DNA of 64,000 nt from Bubalus kerabau (GCF_029407905.1 NC_073630.1:49811001-49875000); one strand, 5' to 3'. Numbered from the stretch's first letter, positions 43,844-54,525 are shown. Program-made: numbers and translations. Notes: generated from the letters alone by a model not told the origin.

Positions 43844-43945
43844 TCATTTGAACCTCAGCTGTCCCTTCTCTAAACTAGAGACTGATAATAATCCAGAACT
43901 TAATGCTTGCTCTAAGGATAATATTTAACACATTTAAAGCACAGG
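43844..43945 (+). mobile_element. MIR SINE inside L2
   Basis: 'gtcccttctctaaactagag', 'actgataataatccagaa' and 'acacatttaaagcacaggg'; see the paired copy at 41945. Confidence 0.6.
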
Positions 43946-43964
43946 GTGGGGTATGGGGATGGAA

Positions 43965-44044
43965 AGAAGAAGGAGGAGGAGAAGGAAGAGGAAGGGGCAG
44001 GAAGGTGGGGGAAGTAGAAGAGAAGAAAGGGAAGTTCTCTGCCT
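43965..44044 (+). repeat. Purine-rich (GGA/GAA)n tract
   Basis: About 80 nt of almost pure A/G ('aagaaggaggaggagaagga'); a mirror-like polypurine tract able to form triplex DNA. Confidence 0.8.
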
Positions 44045-44354
44045 AGTCCTCTGCCTAGAACGCTCTGTTCCACAATCTTTGCACAGTTCCTTCCTTCTCT
44101 AACTCTTCAGAGAAGTCTTCCCTCCCCATACATGCCATCACCCTGTGTCCAATGCCCTGTTTTATTTTCTTTAAAGCACTCAACAATCTGATTTCATCTT
44201 TACATTTATTGGGTAACTAGCTTATACTATAGCATCTCTCCCCACAGAATGTAAGCTGAAGGAGTCCCTTGTCACTCAATGCATAACATGCTGCCTATAC
44301 AAAGAAGTCTTTCAATAACGTTGCTTGACTAAAAGAATGAATGAGTGAATGAAT

Positions 44355-44488
44355 GCTGCTGCTGCTGCTAAGTCACTTCAGTCATGTCCGACTCTGTGCG
44401 ACCCCATAAACGGAAGCCCACGAGGCTCCCCTGTCCCTGGGATTCTCCAGGCAAGAACACTGGAGTGGGTTGCCATTTCCTTCTCCAG
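44355..44488 (-). mobile_element. Bov-A2 SINE, half element, with TSD
   Basis: (CTG)n start, then one inverted Bov-A unit ending 'ccatttccttctccag'. Perfect TSD 'agtgaatgaat' at 44344-44354 and 44489-44499, so it was truncated at insertion. Confidence 0.93.
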
Positions 44489-44542
44489 AGTGAATGAATA
44501 CCCAGCTTCAGAAATCACCTAAGATCTGGCTTCTGAGTAACA

Positions 44543-44764
44543 GAGTGTGTGTGTGCTCAGTCATTCAGTCATATCTGACTCTTTGCAACCCCATGGACCA
44601 TAGCCAGCCAGGCTCCTCTGTCCATGGAATTTTCCAGACAAGATTACTGGAGGAGGTTGCCATTCCTCCTCTAGGGGATCTTCCTGACTCAGGGATCAAA
44701 CCCGTGTCTACTGTGTCTCCTGCATTTGCAGGTGGATTCTTTACCACTGTGCCACCTGGGAACC
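44543..44764 (-). mobile_element. Bov-tA SINE
   Basis: Inverted; '(gt)n gctcagtcattcag' start, body 'gactctttgcaaccccatgg', inverted B box 'gggatcaaacccgtg', head 'tgccacctgggaa'. Confidence 0.94.
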
Positions 44765-45729
44765 TCTAGCAAGTACTGAACTTTTTGGCACTTCAGTTTC
44801 CCTTATGAATAATTAGTAAGCTGAATTGATCATTAATGGCACTTCTTGTTTTACACTGGCCAAAAAGTTCATTTGAGTTTTTCTGTAACATCAATATTTC
44901 CATGGTTCATATTCAAATATTATTTCCACCTTCCCTTCCTGTTCTTCTGTCTTCTCCTCCTTCTTCACTTTTTTCTTTCCTGTCTCCCTCCCTCCATCCC
45001 TCCCTCCTGTCAGCAGCGGCCCTCGCTGGGATCCATGAATAATTCTAAACCATTTGGAGATACTTTATGCATAAAAACAGACGTCTCAAGGATGTATGGT
45101 CTCTACACAGTGAATTGTCTTCACAATTGTTGTAGTGTTTCATTTTCCTTGCTTAGCTAACCTCATCAAAACCACACCCTCTGCTGCCAAACCACAGCCC
45201 TACTCTGACTTTGGAAATAAAAATGGAACAGAAGGATCCCTGGCTTCTGAGGGGGGAAAAAATGCTACACAAATTTTAACTAGTATGGTGCTTCTGGAGA
45301 AATCAGGGGGGAACTGACAGGATTGATTACAACTTTATAAATTTCCTAATATAATAAATTCCATGAGACTGATACCAAATTTTAGATACCACCAAAGACA
45401 ATCCCTAAATTACTTTTTCTAGGCCATATCTAATTACAGTGACTATCCTTGTACATGCTTAACTTTTAACCACTTAGTTTACGATATGCTATTAATAGAA
45501 ATATACACTAAAAACAATATAGTGATGATCAGAGAGTAATGTTATGTATTAAAACTTACATCATTCCTTATTTAAGATCCTATGAAACATGGTCTCAGGA
45601 AATGAAACAGAATTTCTTCCATGTCTAGAACAACTGAAGTCATTATCAACTGCAAAGACATTTTAATTTGCTTATAAATGCATGTCTACAAACCAAGTTT
45701 TTAAAGTTTAAAACCACATGATGGCTTAG
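44765..45729. other. No recognised feature
   Basis: A C/T-rich tract ('ctccctccctccatccctcc') lies at 44983-45006. Otherwise unique; two 60-104 codon frames have no homology I recognise. Confidence 0.4.
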
Positions 45730-45895
45730 AATCACAGCATTTATGAACTGGAAGAACACTGTGACCTTCATTTAACACTTGAGGAAACTGAAACTCGGAG
45801 AGCTCAAACGACTAGACCAAGGTCACAGACCCCATTAGTGCTGGAGCTGGAACAAAACTTCTGGTCTCCTGGTTTCATGCTTTTCTCATCACCCC
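45730..45895 (-). mobile_element. MIR-like SINE
   Basis: 'cttgaggaaactgaaactcg', 'gaccaaggtcacagacccca' and 'ggtctcctggtttcatgc' are in inverted MIR order. Confidence 0.65.
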
Positions 45896-46049
45896 AAGCT
45901 GCAGTTTCTTGCAACTTTCAATCATATGTGCCAACTCATCACAGAACACAGTGGGTTGGAATATAAATTATCAGTCCATTAACTGAGAAACCACTTGAGG
46001 AATTATAGTAGTCATGTTGCTGTTACAGTACTTCTTAATATTCACTTGA

Positions 46050-46290
46050 CTTTATGTGTCTGGTACTTTAAAAAGTGTTACTTGTATTAACCTATTTAAT
46101 CCCCAACTAGCCCTATGGGTGGGTGGGTATGGGAGGATAGTCACTTTTCTAAGCCTTTTACATCTAATAAATCATATAATCCTCAAAACTACCCTACAAA
46201 GTAGTATTATTACTCCCATTTTACAGGTGAGGAAACTGAGTCTTAAAGTGATACAGTCATGCTCAAGTTCAAACATACCCTTAAACCAAT
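46050..46290 (-). mobile_element. MIR SINE pieces
   Basis: Two adjacent inverted segments: 46050-46135 ('gtattaacctatttaatccc') and 46150-46290 ('actcccattttacaggtgag', 'gaaactgagtcttaaagtga'). Either one MIR with a short duplication or two copies. Confidence 0.65.
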
Positions 46291-46433
46291 ACATATGCTA
46301 CCTCTCTGCTCTACTACCTACTCATTAGTTTCTACTTTCCCATCACCAAATATTAGAATAACAAGTAGTTTAACTTGAGTTTCTTCTCCCTGCATTCACC
46401 TAGCTTCTCTGTATTAGCTGGCACTAGAGATAT

Positions 46434-46556
46434 GGAAATGGCAACCCAGTCCAGTACTCTTGCCTGGAAAATCCCATGAACGGAGGAGCCTAGTAGGCTA
46501 CAGCCCACGGGGTCACAAAGAGTCAGACATGACCGAGAGACTTCACACACACATAC
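46434..46556 (+). mobile_element. Bov-A SINE, 5' truncated
   Basis: 'ggaaatggcaacccagtcca' to 'gaccgagagacttcacac'. Short flanking 'agagatat' at 46426-46433 and 46557-46564 is a likely TSD. Confidence 0.88.
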
Positions 46557-46655
46557 AGAGATATTTAAAGAGAGAGGAACCAGAAAGGACAGAAGACCAT
46601 CTACAACCTGAATAAATTAGACAACGGATTTTATTATGTAATTAGCAACACTTCA

Positions 46656-46862
46656 GGCCTTCCCTGGTGGCTCAGACGGTAGAGCGTCTGCCTACAATGC
46701 AGGAGACCCGGGTTCGATCCCTGGGTCGGGAAGATCCCCTGGAGAAGGAAATGGCAACCCACTCCAGTATTCTTGCCTGGAAAATCCCATGGATGGAGGA
46801 GCTTGGTTGGCTACTGTCTATGGGGTCATAAAGAGTCGGGACTCGACTGAGCGACTTCACTA
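46656..46862 (+). mobile_element. Bov-tA SINE, young-looking, with TSD
   Basis: Complete head, CpG-preserved B box ('cgggttcgatccctgggtcg'), full body and tail 'gcgacttcacta'. Perfect 13-nt TSD 'tagcaacacttca' at 46643-46655 and 46863-46875. Preservation of CpG and TSD indicates a recent insertion. Confidence 0.97.
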
Positions 46863-46875
46863 TAGCAACACTTCA

Positions 46876-48059
46876 ACTTGAACAGGTATGGCTACAGCCC
46901 ATGAGAGTAAGTTTTCTGCATATGGTGACCTAGTATAAAAACATAATCTGTGAATTACTAAGTGAGCTACATTTTTTCTGCAAGAAGGAGCAGAGACATG
47001 TTAGTGTTACATCAGTTAGTGGGGAAGTCTGTGGAAAGAACACATGGAGAGGTGAGAAATCCTAGGAACAGTCTCGGTGGCTACAGTCGGGGCCTCAGAG
47101 GGTATCATTCAGTTTTTTTCAGGTTGCAATAGTAGCTCTAGTCATTCAACAGCAGCAAAAGCCGTCCACCATTTTCATGACTTGGCTTCTCTGCTGGTCT
47201 CCCATCTCTCAACCTACTTACTATTAATTGACTTTTCTGTATTCACCTCTCCTACCTCTTTCTCCTACCTCTCTCTGCTCTATGTCCCCCATATGTCTCT
47301 ATTTACCACCTTCTTTTCTTTTTTTCCCTGTAGGGCTCTTAAACCCCATGACAAAGAGAGAATCTGAGCTGGGACATGAGCAAGTCTATTGGTGCATCAA
47401 GTAGATGGTATTTCCATTAGAGTGCTCACATCAAGTCATCTCAAAGTCTATGGAGGGCTGCCTTCCCACTCATCATACCCTCCCAGAGAAACATCTGTAC
47501 GCCCACTGGCTGCTTCAAAGGTAACAGGATCATACAGAACAAAGCAAGCATGGACCTATGTGTTTAAAAGGGAACTTTGACCATGATGAGCAATTTGTAT
47601 GGCTTGTCTGGTACAAATACAGATCCTCTTCCATGTACTGATGGCACTAATCAGGACAAGAGCTCTTGCTGAAAAAAAAAAAAAATTATTAAACTTTTAA
47701 GGGCAGAAACCCCAAAAATAAAGGGTCATTGCTGAATATTCTCTCATTTTAGATTTCAGCTACAGTCCTATTTTTAGCTATGGCATACTCAGAATTGGAT
47801 ACCATAAATTCTTTTAATGCTCTTGATCTTCAACTCTCTTACCTGTTAAATCTATAGTAACTTTTAGCTGACTCAGGATACAAACCCAGAGGCTCTGATA
47901 ATTCTGACATTTTTAAATGGCCAAACAATGGAGGTTTCTGAAGTTGTTTCATTGATGGTGTTGACCTATAAGAGGACAAAAATAGCAGTACCTTGCAATT
48001 GCAGATCATTTTGTATTTTTGAAGTGCTCCTCACTGAAATGCCACTCTTTTCTTACTCC
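46876..48059. other. No recognised feature
   Basis: C/T-rich sequence at 47240-47335 (possibly L2-derived), an A-run at about 47672-47685, otherwise unique. Confidence 0.4.
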
Positions 48060-48300
48060 TTTGTACTTTCCTAGGGCGCTGACTTTACCAAACCACAAAA
48101 TGAAATCCCTCACATCACCATCCTCCCCTTGGTTTCCTGAATCCACTTGATTGCTCTTTTCTCCAATCTCACCAGGACTCCTTGCCTACGTTGCTCATGC
48201 GTGACACATCTTGCATAATTAAAGTTTTACTTGCTTATCATGTTAAGTTTCTTGAGGGCAGAGAAAATGAGCCATCTAAAATGGTATCTTGCATATAAAA
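48060..48300 (+). mobile_element. Possible L2 3' end
   Basis: 'ttgctcttttctccaatctc' and 'agtttcttgagggcagagaa' follow the L2 3' UTR; diverged. Confidence 0.4.
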
Positions 48301-49389
48301 GGTATGAAAAAAATAGAGGAGGGGAATGCATGGGAAAAGGCATGATTTTTCCCACTTATAGATGAGGGGAAAAAAACATACCATTTGGGAACTGAGGAAG
48401 ATATTGCACTGACTTGTGGTAGACTTAAACCAAGGTGCAGAAGCAAAGAAAGAAACATTTTAAAAGTATTAATAGAAGCATAAGAGACTGGCAAAGAGTA
48501 AAATGAGAAAGAAGAGGAAAGGATGAGAAGAGACAGAAAAGGAAGAGAAGAGGGCTGAGCTGAATGGATAAGCAGCAAAGAGGAGTTTTTGTTTGTCTGT
48601 CTGTTTTTAAGAGAGTGAGGTGGAAAGCCAGAAGAAAAAGGCAGAAAAGCATTTTTATAATCTCCTTAGGAAAATGTTTTACATTGACTGGAAGCGCTAA
48701 TTTGGACTTTGGGAAGTAGGAAGAAAATGAGGAAGGCACCATCCTTTAGTCAAAGGTAAGAGAACTGAGAAAAGTGAATAGAGGACAAAGGGGAAGAAGA
48801 GAGGGAAGTGGTTGGTCCTTTTTTTAGTTATTAAAATCATTCCACACAAAATCCGTTTTTGAGAATTTTGCAAAATCAAAGGGAAAAAAGAAAACCGCAA
48901 CGAAAGGAACTTCAGCTCCTGTGATGCCTTGAGTCAGAAATTCTGTGCAGTCTGTATAACTGTAGGCAAAACTTCTAAAGCATATGTTTAAATTCTCTGT
49001 CAACAGATAAGAACTTTTCAGCCAGTTTAAACCAGAACTTTCAAATGACAGTCTAATCTAGCAAAGTCTTATGACCATTCTAGGTTTGACACCAGAATCT
49101 TGCCCATTATGCACAGTATCAGAGAAAAATCAGTTCTAATTTGATTTAACTTAGAAACTAAATATCTTCTGTTGGCTTTTAGGATACCTTTCTCATTCAG
49201 TTTTCCTCTCTCCACTCTGAGTGCTGCTTTGAGTTTCCATGCCCAGTCCTCCAAGTCCACTCTGTACCTCTCTTTTACAATATATCTTGGTTTATGGTAG
49301 ACAAAGCTGATATAACAAAGACTCAACTATGTCATCAGTCAGTTGTCAGGAACCACTTCCTCCTCATGTAACACATCCATTCATCCATC
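48301..49389. other. Purine-rich unique stretch
   Basis: 48430-48820 is strongly A/G-rich on the plus strand, which produces long hydrophobic minus-strand frames (100-105 codons, Leu/Ser/Phe-rich) by composition only. Confidence 0.4.
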
Positions 49390-49570
49390 ACATGCTCAGT
49401 GTCCCACTGTGTGATCCTATGAACTGCAGCCTGCAAGGCTCCTCTGTCCATGGGATTTTTCCAAGCAAGAATACTGAAATGGGTTGCCATTTCCTTCTCC
49501 AGGAGATCTTCCTAGCACAGGGATTGAACCCACACTTCTAACCTAGTGTACAGGTTGTCAGGGCAGCTTT
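49390..49570 (-). mobile_element. Bov-tA SINE, diverged
   Basis: 'tgatcctatgaactgcagcc', 'gctcctctgtccatgggatt' and 'gggattgaacccacac', then a decayed head. Confidence 0.85.
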
Positions 49571-49949
49571 CCTCCACACATTTAGGGGGACTGGCTCCTC
49601 TCTATATACAGCTCTCCACAGCCATCCCTTCTACTTAGACACCCTTGGCCAGACTTCAGACACATGACCATACCCCACAGCAAATTCAGTTCAGCTGTCT
49701 ACCTGGACAAAGAAGCAAACAACAGGTTGGGGGGAGGGGGAGAAGCAGTCTCTGTCACAGTACCACCTACCACAGTTGCTGTTTAACATTTATATGTACA
49801 ATTACATCATCCATGTCTATTTCCTCCATCAGATTTTTAACCTCTGTTACAGGAGGTAAACATTTTTGTTCACAACTGGGTCTCAACAAACGGCTAAATA
49901 CATCTGTTGAATTAATCAGTAAATTCTTATTAATCTAGATCTCTAGCAT
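49571..49949. other. No recognised feature
   Basis: Unique sequence with a G-rich 'ttggggggagggggag' patch near 49727. Confidence 0.4.
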
Positions 49950-50478
49950 ATTAGCCCGGAGCACTACAACAGCCTCTTAACTGACCTCTCTGTTTCCCCT
50001 CTTGGCCCCCTCCATAGCAAAGCCTTTTGTAGTGATCTTCCAAAACTACACACGTGCTCCTACCATTTCCTCCACTTTAAAACTTCAACAGTCTTCCATT
50101 GTCCCCATATTTCCTTATTTTGCCATGTAATTCCCTTCCTTCCTTCTCTCTTTTCACATTCCTTCCCATCACAGATGCACACACCCTCACTCACTCTCTC
50201 ACATATACTCACTGTCTGCCTTTCCAGTCCAGTCACAAACACTGACACTTCTCCCCAACACACCGCGCGCCTCCCTGGCTAACTGCTCACTGCGCTCAAG
50301 TCTCAGCTTAGTTTATCATTTTATTGAGGCTCTCCCTTAGCCCTCAGGATGGTGTTGGTGCCCTTACTCTGTGCTCCCATAGCCCTCTGCCTACTCTAGG
50401 GGGTATTTTATGCTTTGAAGTTATCAAGTGGCAACCCACTCCAGTACTTTTGCCTGGAAAATTCCGTGGATGGAGGAG

Positions 50479-51862
50479 TGCCGGGGTCTAGCCCCGGCTG
50501 ATCCAGGGTATTCGAAGGAGAGACGGCATAGGCGACCTATTTATTTAAATATTTATCAAAGATATAAAGAGTAATAGAATGAGGATAGCTCAGTAGGAAA
50601 ATTCAGTGGAGAAAAGAGGCTGAGTAGCTTGGTTTACGCGGGAGACCAATAAAACTTCAAGACAAGAAGTTTGCACCACTTACATAGGCCGCAGGCGTCC
50701 TTCCGTTCTCCCGAAGGAGAGGAGACACTGAGGCCTCCCCGGTCGGATCTTAGAAGCCCAGGCATAATTAGCAAGCATGGCTGGTTCCACGCTCCAGATG
50801 GAGACTCAGCCAGATTTTGAGAGAGAGAGTGACATGGGGAGACCAAGTTTCAGTGAACAAGGCCCGCACTTTATTTTCCAAAGTAGTTTTTATACCTTAA
50901 GTTGTGCATAGAGGATAATGGGGGAAGGGGTGGAGTCATGCAAGGACAGCAGTTCCTGGTTCTAATCGAAGCCAGGCTTTCAAACTTATCATATGCAAAA
51001 GTTCAGGTGATTGACATCATCTTCTGGCCAGGAGGCCTGTTAACATTTTAAGAAACTTATTTTTCTCTAAAGGTGATTATTCCAAAGTCAGGAACCAGCC
51101 TCCAAAAAGGCATTGGACAAAGCTGCATTCCTATAGGGCAAAGGTGAGGTGGGCTCAATCAAGAAAAGAATTAACTCAAGGGTCCAAGGTTACAAACATT
51201 GAGGCTACTACTTACATTTCTATACACCCATTATATCAATCAATACACTGCCAAGGACACAGTAGGTAAGGAGTATGGAGACTTAGCAGCAAACATTGGC
51301 CAACAAGTGAAAAACCCTTCACCAATACAATTTCTAATCAGTCTTTTAACTACTCAAAGGAATCTGTGTTTAGACAGTTTAGAACATCTCCTGCCTCTCA
51401 CAGTTGGGAGGCTCTGAACAATCACATGTGGCCGGAAAAACCTATTCAGGCAGGCTAGAGGATTTCCAAAGGAGTTTGTAGGTTGAAACACTGTCACACC
51501 CAGGAATTATTAACTGGAACTGTAAGCTAACTCTTTTTTCAGAGAGACGTAGTGGGGCACAGCCCCCGTAAAGTCAGAGGTGTAGGTGAAAGCACAAAGC
51601 AGAAAGTAGGCAGACTCTGGTTTTGGGGGTAGATGCTCGAGAATTTCCAGGGGGACTCCTGAGGCTCGATCCCGCCTTTGCGTATGTCGAGCCTCCTTCC
51701 TCATGACCTTTGTCATGGGCGGACTTCCTCACGCTGGCTCCCGACAGTGATAGAATTCCAGTTGAGCTATTCCAGATCCTGAAAGATGATGCTGTGGAAA
51801 GTGCTGCACTCAGTATGCAATTTGCAATATGCACTCAGTATGCAATATGCCGGCTCCCGGCA
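50479..51862 (-). mobile_element. ERVK-like solo LTR element with embedded BovB piece
   Basis: TG...CA element of 1,384 bp with a 6-bp duplication GAGGAG (50473-50478, 51863-51868), the size typical of ERV2/ERVK integration. The termini TGCCGGG and CCCGGCA are inverted repeats. On the minus strand there is a TATA box at 50894-50889 and AATAAA signals at 50875-50870 and 50545-50540. The U5 end is at 50479 and the U3 end at 51862. No gag, pol or env remains, so it is a solo LTR left by recombination. It resembles bovine LTRs of the BTLTR1 kind, but the family name is inference. Confidence 0.85.
51747..51851 (+). mobile_element. BovB ORF2 fragment inside LTR edge
   Basis: 'gtgatagaattccagttgag' through 'gctgtggaaagtgctgcact' is BovB reverse-transcriptase coding sequence (PVELFQILKDDAVE in frame), then a 25-bp tandem repeat with 'gcactcagtatgcaat' at 51806-51821 and 51831-51846. 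It is bracketed by 'ggctcccgaca' (51736-51746) and 'ggctcccggca' (51852-51862), two copies of the LTR end. Confidence 0.88.
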
Positions 51863-52040
51863 GAGGAGCCTGGTAGGCTTCAGTCCATGGGGTTGCAAAG
51901 AGACATGACTGAGCGACTTCACTTTCTCCCCCAGCAGACTGCCCTGCCACATCTTACTCCCTGGGTGCTCCCAGCACTTAATACATTGCTGGACACAAAG
52001 TCTACATCCTGGAAATAGAGGATGGATGGATGACTTTTCA

Positions 52041-52732
52041 GAGAAAAGTTGTGAGCCATTGCATTCAACTTTAAACAAAATCAGCTATCACTGCTGATCT
52101 CAGTTAAGAAAGCTTCAGTGGTGGAAACTCTACAATTCCCAGGGAAAATTGTGCTAAAAGCAGAAGTGTTAATGATCAAAAATGTTTTTCAAATTTCTTT
52201 CCATAATCTGAACCTCTTAATTACTGTCTAACTGCACAAGTTCCAAAGAGGTGCTTTACTTCTCTTTCATAACATTAACTTTTAAAACCCAAATGGCTTT
52301 AAACTTGCACTTTCTCATGATGCAAATGGCTAGCAAGTTGACCTTTCTCTTGATTTCAAGATAGAGTAGGACATGGGGTTACACAGAAACCTAACATTTA
52401 CTTTACCTGTTTTCCCTGGGGCTCATGGAGCTCAACGGATCTCTAAATCTGTAAGATATAAGAACTTGATTTCCCCCAAGTTATGTTTGCTTGTGTGTGC
52501 TCAGTCTTGGAGCCTGGAGGGGTGGGGCTTGGAGATTTGGTAAGGCTTGTCTCAGGTCCAGGCTCCCACTGTAAACGAAACAGCCAAAATAACAAACTCC
52601 CAATTTAGGAATTTGCTATGGGCGCTGCTCAAGGATCATTCTTGGGTTCCTTGGAGTGTATTGGACTAACGTTTTTTAAAAAAGGGAACAACTCCTATTC
52701 ATATGTAAATATCAGTAGCCTATCATATCCTA
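52041..52732. other. No recognised feature
   Basis: Unique sequence; nothing recognised. Confidence 0.4.
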
Positions 52733-53075
52733 GGGCTTCCCTGGTAGCTCAGAGGATGTCCCTTTTGGCAACTGAAGACTGTTGAAGTTTTAACGTGGAG
52801 GAAATGGTAGGATCACAGGTACAGTTTGAGAAGATCACTACAAAAGGCTTTGCTATGAGGGGGCAAAGAGGGGAGACAGAGAGGTCAGTAAAGAATCCGC
52901 CTGCAATACAGGAGGCGGAGGGTTCGATCGCTCAGTCGGGAAGATCCCCTGGAAAAGGGAATGGCTACCCATTCCAGTATTCTTGCCTGGAGAATTCCAT
53001 GGACAGAGGAGCCTGGTGGGCTACAGTCCATGGGGTCGCAAAGAGTCGGACACAACTGAGTGACTGAACAACAGC
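52733..53075 (+). mobile_element. Bov-tA SINE interrupted by about 135 bp
   Basis: The head 'gggcttccctggtagctcag' (52733-52752) is separated from the rest ('gtaaagaatccgcctgcaat' from 52888, B box 'gggttcgatcgctcagtcgg', complete body to 53075). The intervening 52753-52887 is not SINE sequence. Confidence 0.88.
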
Positions 53076-54164
53076 ATCACCTAAGCAAGAACATAGATTT
53101 CTAAGGACAGGTTACTGCTGGAGGCAAAGAAATGAAGTTAATGAAGCAGTCATGGGGCAGGAAATTTTACAATTTCAATATGAGACCAACAACTACTTGC
53201 AGAATGCGAAAAAAAAGATCTTCCTATTTATTTGCCCAATTACATCTGACATTCCTACAAAAAAAAAAGAGGGAAAAAAATAAGCGTAAACTTCTAAATT
53301 AATGCCTCTATTCCAAGAATTTTACCGATCTAAATTTCCTAAAACTTAGTTGAGTAAGTCTGTAAGCTGTTTTGATTTTTGTACAAAGGGAGAAGGAAAA
53401 GCACAGCACATGCTCTGACTTCGCGTCAACTTCCCTCTGTTTTATTTTCAGCCCAGTCACAAAACCACGTTCTTTGCTTGCCTCACTCCTTTGTTTTTCC
53501 AAAAGAGTATTCTCTTCTGTGTGAGGTTCTGATCCAAAATAATCAGTATTGGAAGTTGGGCTGTTTTTGCTTCATTTCTGTGGCCTGAGTCATTCTCTCC
53601 AAAACCAGGATGCCCTTAGGGAAGATACAGAGGAAATGATGTAATTCTCTCTGGTCTCTTTCACGCTTTGGGCCGGAGCCTTAATGAATCTGTTTCCTAA
53701 TTAGCCAGCAAGGAGCACAGTGGGGGAAAAAAAAAAGTGTCTCTTCAGTGTGTCCTTCTCACTAGAGGTGCACACACTATTTTCTCCTTTGGGGAACACA
53801 GGTAATCTTGCCAGAAACAGTGCATAAATCTTCGCGTCACTGTCAAGCAGCTGGAAGCAAAGGTATTTTGTTATGCCTACTTTACCAATTAACTTTTAAG
53901 TGTTTTGAGTTGTTAAGAGTTTAAGTTTTAAGTGTTTTGAGCTGGGATCAAAAACAGAAAGTGTCATATCCAAGGTCAAGCACTGCCCCTAGGAGAGGGA
54001 ACTGCAGTGAAGGGGGTTGGGGGAAGGGGAGGGGTAAATATCTCCCAATTCCTCCACTACATCCCCCAAGCAATCCCTGCCTATGCAAATGAAGGGAGCA
54101 AGAATCTATTAGAAAACCTGTTTAGAACAGACTTCCTATATTAACTTGATAACCGTTTGTTCAA
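53076..54164. other. Unique stretch with a small tandem repeat
   Basis: A-rich runs near 53205 and 53260. A 16-nt direct repeat 'ttttaagtgttttgag' at 53894-53909 and 53926-53941 (32-nt spacing). No coding or interspersed repeat is recognised. Confidence 0.45.
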
Positions 54165-54525
54165 GATGCTTTTGAACTGTGGTGTTGGAGAAGGCTGTTG
54201 AAGAGTTCCTTGGACTACAAGGAGATTCAATCAGTCAATCCTAAAGAAAGTCAATCCTGACTACTCAGCAGGACTGATGCTGAAGCTCCAATACTTTGGC
54301 CATCCGATGCAAAGAGTTGACTCATTAGAAAAGATTGGAAAAGATTGCAAGCAGGAGGAGAAGTGGACGAGAGAGGATGTGATGGTTGGAGGGCATCACA
54401 GACACAATGGACTTGAGTTTGAGCAAGCTCCAGGAGGTGGGGAAGGACAGGGAAGCCTGGGGTGCTGCAGTCCATGGGGTTGCAAAGAGTTGGACACATC
54501 TGAGTGACTGAACAACAACAACAAA
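54165..54525 (+). mobile_element. BovB LINE 3' end
   Basis: 'gaactgtggtgttggagaag', 'caggactgatgctgaagctc', 'gatgtgatggttggagggca' and end 'gtgactgaacaacaacaaca'. ORF2 C-terminal residues (LQYFGHP, DSLEKI) are visible but interrupted by a small insertion and changes. Confidence 0.95.

Larger units (their letters stand above)
43645..44354 (+). mobile_element. L2 LINE, interrupted
   Basis: The left piece (43645-43843) has 'cagcttcattggctttcttt'. The right piece (44045-44354) has 'agagaagtcttccctcccca', 'aatgtaagctgaaggagtcc' and 'aagaatgaatgagtgaat'. Between them lie a MIR (43844-43945) and a purine-rich tract. Confidence 0.7.
50428..51930 (+). mobile_element. Bov-A SINE, split by LTR
   Basis: The left part (50428-50478, 'gtggcaacccactccagtac' to 'gatggaggag') and right part (51863-51930, 'gaggagcctggtaggctt' to 'gcgacttcactttc') are one 5'-truncated Bov-A copy. 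The duplicated 'gaggag' at the break is the LTR's target-site duplication. Confidence 0.92.
49950..52040 (+). mobile_element. L2 LINE, split by SINE and LTR
   Basis: The left piece (49950-50427) has 'caacagcctcttaactgacc', 'acttcaacagtcttccattg' and 'attgaggctctcccttagcc'. The right piece (51931-52040) has 'gcacttaatacattgctgga' and 'agaggatggatggatga'. It is the outermost layer of a three-level nest. Confidence 0.72.

Noticed and set aside
46692..46711. tRNA gene, because of a perfect B box
   Set aside because: It is the tRNA-like head of a Bov-tA SINE; acceptor stem and anticodon arm do not fold as a tRNA.
48425..48742. Hydrophobic minus-strand frame resembling a membrane protein
   Set aside because: The plus strand is purine-rich, so the complement translates as Leu/Phe/Ser by composition; no start context or splice structure.
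50479..51862. Provirus with retroviral genes
   Set aside because: Only one LTR length lies between the duplicated GAGGAG; no primer-binding site, gag, pol or env sequence is present.
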